Of a stretch of 64,000 nt of DNA, positions 9,923 to 16,833 are shown piece by piece (the first letter of the stretch is position 1; each line of letters opens with the position of its first letter). Made by a program: the position numbers and the translations under genes. The notes under the pieces are model-generated. The model did not search any database and was not told the origin of the DNA. It saw only the letters and a list, made by a program, of their open reading frames with translations. The DNA comes from Hydrogenophilales bacterium (GTDB lineage: Bacteria > Pseudomonadota > Gammaproteobacteria > Burkholderiales > Thiobacillaceae). The DNA is taken from positions 1 to 64,000 of the forward strand of contig JACPYT010000007.1 in the NCBI GenBank assembly GCA_016195805.1, given 5' to 3'.

Positions 9923-10621
9923 TTAGGCATGAAACGCATTGCCTTTGCCCAAATTGCATTGGGCGCACTTTGTTTGAAGGTTCTCATCTACGGTTTCACC
10001 GCCCTTTGACCAAGGGATGACGTGATCCACATGAAGCTCTACGCCTGGCTGAATCAACGGGCTTGCTCCGCACGATTTGCAGCGGAAGCCATCTCTGACC
10101 AGAATGCGGAAGCGCTGTCGATCTGATATTTCGCGCTTTGTTCTACGCTTGGCCGGGACGGCATGATTTAGTTTTTGGCCATGCAGAGGCGGAGATGACT
10201 CGCCGTCTTCCCGTGCCGACGGCTCCTCCGAGTTAACCCACTCTACAAACGTGGCGAGAGCATTTCTCCAAGACCCGAAGCGATTTTCGTAGGTTCCGGC
10301 AGAGAACTTCGACGCCGGGGCCTTAACCTCGCTATACCTCGGCTGCCTGCCAAGGCTTACCCACATCGCCTCGATGTTTTCCATTAGCTCGTCATCGGTA
10401 ATGCCAATCTTGGAGCGACTGGGTTTTAAACCCGCTAACTCCAGCGCCCGAACCCATGAACCAAAACGACGCTGAAACGTAGATGGGTGAACTTTCCCAA
10501 CGTCGGCGTATTCAGAAGCGGTGATTGTGTCCCTGCCGATTTCTGATGCGCCCCGGCGCAGATCAGCAAGAAGTTCTTCGTCGGAGATTCCGCGATTGTT
10601 TTCTTCTAATTCGAATTTCAC
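9923..10621 (-). CDS. HNH endonuclease with two N-terminal DNA-binding-like repeats
   Basis: 232 residues. The C-terminal part is an HNH nuclease: Cys181-x2-Cys184, His197, Asp199-His200 and Cys219-x2-Cys222-Asn223, the treble-clef zinc and metal-binding pattern. The N-terminal part has two tandem copies (about 12-65 and 74-128) of a ~55-residue unit, each ending in FGSW-x2-AL; this resembles the 'homing endonuclease associated repeat' found beside HNH domains. Codon use has more A/T in third positions than neighbours, suggesting recent acquisition. GTG start at 10621 with AGGGTGG upstream. Could be a free-standing homing nuclease or a defence nuclease; no intron or methyltransferase is seen nearby. 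Confidence 0.85.
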   Translation of the reverse strand: MKFELEENNRGISDEELLADLRRGASEIGRDTITASEYADVGKVHPSTFQRRFGSWVRALELAGLKPSRSKIGITDDELMENIEAMWVSLGRQPRYSEVKAPASKFSAGTYENRFGSWRNALATFVEWVNSEEPSAREDGESSPPLHGQKLNHAVPAKRRTKREISDRQRFRILVRDGFRCKSCGASPLIQPGVELHVDHVIPWSKGGETVDENLQTKCAQCNLGKGNAFHA

Positions 10622-10732
10622 GAAACCACCCTTTCACGCCTAATGTAATTTAGACGGCATGATGTCTGGTTTCGCAGCCGCATATCAAGCGCCTGCGGAT
10701 ATCGGGGACAGACCCGCTTTCTTCGCGAATTG

Positions 10733-11041
10733 TTACGCGGCCTGTTCCATCGGAATGACATCCCGATTGATCTGCTCGCCACGCTCGGCCAGCGCGATCT
10801 TCATGTCGTAGTCCGACTGCAGCCCCAGCCAGAACTCCGTGCTGGTACCGAAGTAGCGGGCCAGTCGCAGGGCGGTGTCCGCGGACACGGCGCGGCGTTC
10901 GCGCACGATGTCGTTGATGCGCGGTGCGGGTACGCGCAGGGCAATGGCCAGCGCGTTGGCCGAGAGTCCTAACGGAACCATGAATTCCTCGCGCAGGATC
11001 TCGCCCGGATGGATCGGGCGCATGCCGTTCACAATGGTCAT
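10733..11041 (-). CDS. higA: antitoxin HigA, HTH type
   Basis: 102 residues with an XRE helix-turn-helix (about 22-75) beginning HPGEILREEF, the hallmark of the VapI/HigA group, and the conserved FWLGLQ segment after it. It binds and neutralises HigB and represses its own operon. A strong AGGAGA precedes the ATG. Toxin comes first and antitoxin second, the normal higBA order, with a 12-base gap. Confidence 0.93.
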   Translation of the reverse strand: MTIVNGMRPIHPGEILREEFMVPLGLSANALAIALRVPAPRINDIVRERRAVSADTALRLARYFGTSTEFWLGLQSDYDMKIALAERGEQINRDVIPMEQAA

Positions 11042-11053
11042 TGGGGTCTCCTG

Positions 11054-11332
11054 TCAGTGGTAATCGACGATTTCCACGTCGTAAGCGTTGCCGTTCTCGA
11101 ACCGGAAGCAGAGTCGCCATTGGTCGTTGATGCGTATGCTCCAGCTTCCCTTCCTGTCGCCTTTCAGCTTCTCCAGCCTGTTCTGGGGCGGTACGCGCAG
11201 ATCGTCCAGCTGCGCGGCCCGGTGCAGCATCTGCAGTTTGCGTTCGGCGACGGCCCTGAGGTTCACGAAGCGCTTGACCGCCGTGCCTGCAAAGAGTGCT
11301 TGCGTGTCCGCGCATTTGAACGACTGGATCAT
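11054..11332 (-). CDS. higB: toxin HigB, RelE/ParE-fold mRNA interferase
   Basis: 92 residues starting MIQSFKC, with the family features ALFAG near the N-terminus, LEKLKGDRKGSWSIRIN in the centre, and WRLCFRF-x6-YDVEIVDYH at the end. HigB toxins cut ribosome-bound mRNA. ATG 11332 is preferred over a TTG two codons upstream. The catalytic-face basic and aromatic residues look intact, so the pair is probably functional. Confidence 0.92.
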   Translation of the reverse strand: MIQSFKCADTQALFAGTAVKRFVNLRAVAERKLQMLHRAAQLDDLRVPPQNRLEKLKGDRKGSWSIRINDQWRLCFRFENGNAYDVEIVDYH

Positions 11333-11344
11333 ACACAAATGATA

Positions 11345-11359
11345 TAACGTTGCGCGTTA
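11345..11359. promoter_or_regulatory. inverted repeat upstream of higBA, candidate HigA operator
   Basis: TAACG and CGTTA arms separated by five bases lie 13-27 bases upstream of the higB start, inside an AT-rich patch (TTATAT) that could hold the -10 element. Position and symmetry fit autoregulation by HigA; no binding data, so this is inference. Confidence 0.45.
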
Positions 11360-11442
11360 AATGCAAGTGGGTATAACTTATCCAGTTCGGCCAGCGTGAA
11401 GGAACCTGAAAACAATCGGGAACAGCCCCGGATTTCCGTGCG

Positions 11443-11733
11443 TCACTCGGCAACGCCCTCATCCCCATGGCACGTACACCCCGGCTCGGTGCTGGTGGTG
11501 TTGTCGCAGCACACGATCTTGCCGGCGCGGCAGCCGCAGACGCCCTTGTGGCCGGAGCAGCAGTTGATCTGGGCGACGCGGTCGCCTTTGGCCCGGGCGA
11601 GGCACGCCTGGGTGGCGGCCGCGTCGTGGCGGGCGGCGGCGAGCAGGGCGCTGGCACTCGAATCGGCGGCGGCCGGGAGGGCTAAGAAGGCGGGGGCGAA
11701 CGCCAGGGCGGCGAGCAGGGAGCGGATGCGCAT
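11443..11733 (-). CDS. exported cysteine-rich small protein
   Basis: 96 residues, start ATG 11733 with GAGGAG upstream. Residues 1-23 form a Sec signal peptide (hydrophobic core ALAFAPAFLAL, cleavage after PAAA). The mature protein has nine cysteines, mostly in the pattern NCC-x6-CGC-x6-CC-x9-CTC (residues 58-88), which suggests either disulfides or a metal site. I do not recognise a named family with an assigned function. It sits 53 bases after the MFS transporter stop on the same strand, so it may be co-transcribed. Confidence 0.72.
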   Translation of the reverse strand: MRIRSLLAALAFAPAFLALPAAADSSASALLAAARHDAAATQACLARAKGDRVAQINCCSGHKGVCGCRAGKIVCCDNTTSTEPGCTCHGDEGVAE

Positions 11734-11786
11734 GATGGTCTCCTCAGGGAAGCGGGCTGACTCACTATAGCCGATCAAGCACGGCC

Positions 11787-12947
11787 TTACGCGTCGCGCA
11801 GCAGCAGCCCGAGCATCAGCGCGGCGCCCACCAGGATCGACGCCAGCAGCGTGAAGGCGCTGCCGTAGCCGGCGACGCCGACCATCCAGCCGGTCAGCAC
11901 CGGGCCGATCGACTGGCCGACGTCCATCACCGTGCGCAGCACGCCCATCGACGAGCCGTAGCGGCCGTCGCGCGTGAGGTCGGCGACGAGCGCGGAGGTC
12001 GATGAGGTGACGGTGGCGAAGCCGATGCCGAACGCGAGGCTCAGCACCGACAGGCCGATGAAGCTGGGCGCAACCGGCAGCAGCGCGACGCTGGCCGCGC
12101 CGATCAGCAGGCCGGGGAGGATGACGCGCCGGCGGCCGATACGGTCGGACACCTTGCCCATCAGCGGCTTGGCGAACACGATGCTGACGAGCTGCACGCC
12201 GAGGATGATGCCGATCTGCCATGCGGGGATGCCGAGCGAGGCGGCATACAGCGCGAGGAAGGCTTCGATGGCGCCGAACACCAGGTATTGCGCGGCCTCG
12301 GTCAGGCTCACCAGCATGATGCTGCGGTCGCGCAGCACGGTGGTCAGGCTGGTCCAGAATCGCGGCAGTTCGAGTTTCTTCGTCGATGGCGGTTCGTGAT
12401 CGGACAGCAGCAGGCCGATCACCAACGCCAGCACGCCGCTGATCGCACAGGCGATATAGACCGCGTGGAAACTCGCCAGCGAAATCAGGCTGCCGCCGAG
12501 AAACGGCGCGATCGAACGCCCCACGATGGTGATCGAGGAATAGGTGGAGAGCCGGGCTGCGCGGTCATTCGTGTAGCGCTCGGCGATCGCCGCGTTCGCC
12601 ACGGTGCCGAAAATCGCGGTGGCGAAGCCGTGGTAGAAGCGCACCGCCATCAGTTGCGGGGCCGTTTTGACCAGCAGATATAGGAAGGGCGCGGTGGCGA
12701 ACACGACCAGCGACGCCAGCAGCAGGCGGCGTGAGCCCAGGTAGTCGGACAGCGCGCCGGCGGGGTAGCTGATGAGGATGCCGGGGATCGTCGACGCCAT
12801 GACGATCCAGCCGATTTCGGCGGGCGTGGCGTGGAGCGCGTGGGCGAACAGCGGCAGCACCGGGGTTTTGGACAGCGTCGAACTCAGGATGGCCAGCCCG
12901 CCGATGAGCGAAATCAGGACGAAAAAGGACGGGCGGGCGGATTTCAT
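11787..12947 (-). CDS. major facilitator superfamily transporter
   Basis: 386 residues with about 12 membrane helices. The MFS motif A-like segments are present: GALSDYLGSRRLLL after helix 2 and GKVSDRIGRRRVIL after helix 8. Helix 11 region GVLRTVMDVGQSIGPVLTGW is typical of drug-type exporters of the DHA1 group, but the substrate cannot be told. Start ATG 12947 (MKSARPSFFVLIS) begins just before helix 1. Divergent from the pyruvyltransferase-like gene. Confidence 0.85.
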   Translation of the reverse strand: MKSARPSFFVLISLIGGLAILSSTLSKTPVLPLFAHALHATPAEIGWIVMASTIPGILISYPAGALSDYLGSRRLLLASLVVFATAPFLYLLVKTAPQLMAVRFYHGFATAIFGTVANAAIAERYTNDRAARLSTYSSITIVGRSIAPFLGGSLISLASFHAVYIACAISGVLALVIGLLLSDHEPPSTKKLELPRFWTSLTTVLRDRSIMLVSLTEAAQYLVFGAIEAFLALYAASLGIPAWQIGIILGVQLVSIVFAKPLMGKVSDRIGRRRVILPGLLIGAASVALLPVAPSFIGLSVLSLAFGIGFATVTSSTSALVADLTRDGRYGSSMGVLRTVMDVGQSIGPVLTGWMVGVAGYGSAFTLLASILVGAALMLGLLLRDA

Positions 12948-13024
12948 GGGGTGTGCGCTGTGCCGTGGTCGGCGTTTCCTAGAATGTAGTGCGAAATCCC
13001 GCCGCATGCGAATCTCGAGGCAAC

Positions 13025-14245
13025 GTGGACAATCCGATACCGACTGTCAGCCCCGCGCGGGTCCTGTTTGGCGCCTTCGACCGCCACAACTTCGGCGACC
13101 TGCTGTTTCCCCATCTGATGGCGGCCTTGCTGCCGGGGCAGACATTCGTGTTTGCCGGCCTGGTCGAGCGCGATTTAGAGGCGTTCGGAGGTCACCGGGT
13201 GAAACCGCTGGCTGCGTGGGGCGATGCGCGGCCCGTTCAGCTGATTCACGCCGGCGGCGAACTGCTGACCTGCACGGCCTGGCAGGCTGCGGTCATGGTG
13301 CTGGCGCCGGACGAGGCCGAGAGGGCGATTGCGCGCTACGACGCCGACCCGGTTGCCGCGGCCGAGTGGGCCGCCCATCAGCTTGGCACGTCGCGAACCG
13401 CACCCTATGTGGCGGGGCGCGAGGTGTTGGCGCCGGGTGGGACGCTGATCTTCAACGCCGTGGGCGGCGTGGACTGGCCGAATTTGCCGGCCGCGCAACG
13501 GGACGAGGTCAAAACAGCCCTCAGTCAGGCGGACTGGGTCAGCGTGCGGGACCATCTGACGCAGGCCGCGTTGCGGGCGGAGGGCCTCGATTTCCCGTTG
13601 TGTCCCGACCCCGCCGTGATGGTGGCGGAATGCTTTGGTGGATTGATCGAGGAACGCGGGCTGCAGGGCGCGGTGCAGGCCATGCGGGATGCCTTTCCCC
13701 GGGGCTACCTGGCGTGCCAGTTCAGCGCCGACTTTGGCGACGACGCCACGCTGGAAGTCCTGGCGCAGGCGTTGTCCAGGGTGGCGGCGGGGACCAGCCT
13801 GGGGCTGGCGTTCTATCGTGCCGGCGCGGCGCCCTGGCACGACGATGCGAAGCTTTATGAGAAATTGCAGCGCAGGCTGCTTCCTGGCACGGCGTGCTTG
13901 TTTGAGTCGCTGAACCTGTGGGACATCTGTGCGCTGATCGCCGCCAGCCAAGGCGCGGTCGGCAGCAGCCTGCACGGGCGGATCGTCGCGCTGGCGCATG
14001 GCTTGCCGCGGGTCAGCCTGATCCCGCCGCAGCAGGGCGCGCGCCCCCTCAAGACGGCTGCCTTCGCAGAAACCTGGGAACCGGACACGATTCCTCGCAG
14101 CGTGACGGTCGATGAGATTGAACGAGCGGTGATGCAGGCGCTGGCGCTGCCCGAACGCTTGCTGCGGGAGAATGCGGCGCAGCTGCGCACGCATTACCAG
14201 CACAGCCTGGCCCGGTGGGCCGGCATGGTGACGGGGATTCCATGA
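13025..14245 (+). CDS. polysaccharide pyruvyl transferase family protein
   Basis: 406 residues. N-terminus VLFGAFDRHNFGDLLFPHL and the C-terminal SQGAVGSSLHGRIVALAHG match the two nucleotide-sugar-like halves of the CsaB/WcaK family, which moves pyruvate from PEP onto sugars of cell-surface glycans; some members act in other transfers. No glycan cluster surrounds it, so its acceptor is unknown. A GTG at 13025 with CGAGG upstream is chosen; another GTG at 12989 would add 12 residues. Confidence 0.75.
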   Translation: MDNPIPTVSPARVLFGAFDRHNFGDLLFPHLMAALLPGQTFVFAGLVERDLEAFGGHRVKPLAAWGDARPVQLIHAGGELLTCTAWQAAVMVLAPDEAERAIARYDADPVAAAEWAAHQLGTSRTAPYVAGREVLAPGGTLIFNAVGGVDWPNLPAAQRDEVKTALSQADWVSVRDHLTQAALRAEGLDFPLCPDPAVMVAECFGGLIEERGLQGAVQAMRDAFPRGYLACQFSADFGDDATLEVLAQALSRVAAGTSLGLAFYRAGAAPWHDDAKLYEKLQRRLLPGTACLFESLNLWDICALIAASQGAVGSSLHGRIVALAHGLPRVSLIPPQQGARPLKTAAFAETWEPDTIPRSVTVDEIERAVMQALALPERLLRENAAQLRTHYQHSLARWAGMVTGIP

Positions 14246-14315
14246 ATACGGGAGGGGCTGAACGCAGCGGCTATAGTGGCTGTAAATAAGCTTTCCTCCC
14301 CTGCTTGCGCCCACC

Positions 14316-16790
14316 ATGCTGAGAACCGTACCGCTGGATCGTCTGGAAGGTTTGTCGAAGCCGGACCAGGGCCTGACGACCGAACAGGTCATGGCGCGGT
14401 CGCAGCGCTTCGGACTGAACCTGATCCTGGAAACCGAACGCGGCGGGTGGTGGCTGCTGGTTCGCGCGACCCTGGCCGATCCGATGGTGTGGTTCCTGCT
14501 CGGCACCAGTTCGCTGTTCGCCTTCGTCGGCGAGTGGACCGAGGCGGTCATCATGCTGGTCGCGCTGCTGCCTTTCCTGGGCATGGATGCGTTCCTGCAT
14601 CGCCGCACCCACGCGTCGACCGCCGGGCTCAGCAGCCGCCTCGCCAGCGTGGCGACAGCGCTGCGCAATGGCTCGGAGATCACGCTTGCAGCCACCGAAC
14701 TGGTGCCGGGCGATCTGGCGCTGGTCGGCGTGGGCGAGGCCTTCCCGGCAGATGGCCTGGTGGTGCAAGGCGAGCAGCTGCAGGCCGACGAGTCTGCGCT
14801 GACCGGCGAAGCCTATCCGGTGCGCAAGCTTCCGCTGGCCGAACTGGCCCGCCTGGACGACGAGGCGAAAGTCGACACGCAGCACTGGGGCTTTGCCGGC
14901 ACCCGCCTGCTCACCGGCAAGGCCTGGTTGCGCGTCGTCCATACCGGTGGCGAGACGCTCTATGGCGAGATCGTGCGTTCGGCCACGCGCGGGGTGGCCA
15001 ACCGCACGCCGCTGCAGGGCGCGGTGGGCAATCTGGTTGCGGTGCTGCTCGCGAGTGCGGCGCTGATCTGCCTGATGCTGGCGTGGGTGCGCCTGCAGCA
15101 GGGCCACGGCCTGCTCGACGCCCTGCTCTCCGCCGTCACGCTGGCGGTGGCGGCGCTGCCGGAGGAGTTCCCGGTGGTGCTGACCTTCTTTCTCGGCGTC
15201 GGCGTGTATCGCCTGGCCAAGCGCCAGGCGCTGGTGCGGCGCGCGGTGGTGGTGGAGAACATCGGCCGGGTGTCGTGCATCTGTTCGGACAAGACCGGCA
15301 CCCTGACCGAAGGGCGGCTGCAGTTGACCCACCGTTACCCGGCGCCCGGGCTAGACCCGGAACGCCTGCTGCAATTGGCCGCGGTGGCGTCGCGCCGCGA
15401 GACCGGCGACCCGATGGACCTGGCGATTCTCGACGCGCTCGGCCATCCGCCCGATGGCGCGCCGGTGGCCACGTTCCCATTTACCGAGGACCGCAAGCGC
15501 GAGACCCGCATCGTGCGCCAGGATGGCGCGCTGCTGTCCGCCGTCAAGGGTGCGCCGGAGCAGCTGTTCGGCATGTGCACGCTGGCGGACGATGCGCGTG
15601 CTGCATGGCTGGCGCGGGTCGAGCAACTGGCGGGCAGCGGCCACAAGGTGATTGCCTGCGCTTGGCGCGAACTCGATGCGGCCGCCTGGCCGGGTGGCGA
15701 ACCCGACCACGGCCTGCAGTTCGCCGGCCTGCTGGCGTTCGAGGACCCGGTGCGCGCCGGCGTGAAGGAGGCGCTGGCAATCTGCCGGTCGGCGCGCATC
15801 CACGTCGTCATGGTGACGGGCGACCATCCGGCGACCGCGCGCGCCGTGGCGAAAGAAGTCGGGCTGGGCGGGGCCGATCCCGTCGTCATCGAAGGCGAGG
15901 AACTGGAGGCGCGCCTGGCGCGCGGCGAAACGGCGTTCCTGCATGAAGTGGACGGGATCGCGCGCGCCGTTCCCGCCCAGAAGCTCTCGCTGGTGCGCGC
16001 CCTGCAGGCCCGGGGCGAGATCGTGGCCGTCACCGGCGATGGTGTGAACGACGTGCCGGCCCTGCAGGCGGCGGACATCGGCATCGCCATGGGCGAACGC
16101 GGTACCCGCAGCGCGCGTGACGTCGCGGCCATCGTGCTGCTGGACGACAACTTCCGCAGCATCGTGCGCGCGATCGCCGAAGGGCGGCAGCTGTTCGCCA
16201 ACCTGCAGCTGAGTTTCCTGTATCTGCTGATGATCCACATTCCGCTCGTGCTCACCGCCGCGCTGATTCCCCTGGCCGGCTATCCGCTGCTGTACCTGCC
16301 GGTGCACATCGTCTGGCTGGAGCTGATCATCCACCCGACGGCGCTGCTGGTGTTCCAGGACATGCCGGCCGATGCGCAGCTTGCCCCGGTGGTGCGCACG
16401 CGGCGCCTGCGGTTCTTCAGCCTGCGGCAGTGGCTGATGATCGCGGCGGTCGGCCTGGCGGTGACGGTGATCGTGTCGCTGAGCTATGTGCGCAGTCTTG
16501 GCGCTGGCTTCGACGTGGAACATGCACGCGCGATGGCGCTGGTGGCGCTGACCGCGGCGAGCGCCGGCATCACCCTCAACCTCAGCCGGCTGCGCACCCC
16601 GGCGGCCTGGGTCATGGTCGGGGGAACCCTGGCCTTGTCGCTGCTGTTCGTGCAGACCCCGCTGCTCGCCGCATTCCTGCACCTGCGGCCGCTGCATCTC
16701 GACGACTGGCTGCTGGCGCTCGCCGGCGGCTTGCTCGCGTCCCTGCTGTCCGCCCTCACCTTGCTGCCCGCGCCGTTTAGAATGAAATGA
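14316..16790 (+). CDS. cation-transporting P-type ATPase
   Basis: 824 residues. Actuator TGEA at 163-166, membrane motif PEEFP at 282-286, phosphorylation site Asp325 in CSDKTGTLT, and hinge TGDGVNDVPALQAADIGIAMG near 570 give a complete pump cycle. The N-terminal cation-ATPase helix pair and PEEFP point to the P2/P3 type (Ca2+, Mg2+ or H+-like) rather than heavy-metal CPx pumps; no CPC motif or metal-binding domain is present. About eight to ten membrane helices. The ion cannot be assigned. Only 43 bases separate it from the Lon-like gene downstream. Confidence 0.9.
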   Translation: MLRTVPLDRLEGLSKPDQGLTTEQVMARSQRFGLNLILETERGGWWLLVRATLADPMVWFLLGTSSLFAFVGEWTEAVIMLVALLPFLGMDAFLHRRTHASTAGLSSRLASVATALRNGSEITLAATELVPGDLALVGVGEAFPADGLVVQGEQLQADESALTGEAYPVRKLPLAELARLDDEAKVDTQHWGFAGTRLLTGKAWLRVVHTGGETLYGEIVRSATRGVANRTPLQGAVGNLVAVLLASAALICLMLAWVRLQQGHGLLDALLSAVTLAVAALPEEFPVVLTFFLGVGVYRLAKRQALVRRAVVVENIGRVSCICSDKTGTLTEGRLQLTHRYPAPGLDPERLLQLAAVASRRETGDPMDLAILDALGHPPDGAPVATFPFTEDRKRETRIVRQDGALLSAVKGAPEQLFGMCTLADDARAAWLARVEQLAGSGHKVIACAWRELDAAAWPGGEPDHGLQFAGLLAFEDPVRAGVKEALAICRSARIHVVMVTGDHPATARAVAKEVGLGGADPVVIEGEELEARLARGETAFLHEVDGIARAVPAQKLSLVRALQARGEIVAVTGDGVNDVPALQAADIGIAMGERGTRSARDVAAIVLLDDNFRSIVRAIAEGRQLFANLQLSFLYLLMIHIPLVLTAALIPLAGYPLLYLPVHIVWLELIIHPTALLVFQDMPADAQLAPVVRTRRLRFFSLRQWLMIAAVGLAVTVIVSLSYVRSLGAGFDVEHARAMALVALTAASAGITLNLSRLRTPAAWVMVGGTLALSLLFVQTPLLAAFLHLRPLHLDDWLLALAGGLLASLLSALTLLPAPFRMK

Positions 16791-16833
16791 ATCCATTCAT
16801 TTGAGCCGCGCTGTGCGGCCCCGTCCCCACACC

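Noticed and set aside
9923-11332. Prophage or restriction island around the HNH gene
   Set aside because: No integrase, terminase, portal, methyltransferase or attachment repeat is nearby; only the HNH gene and higBA.
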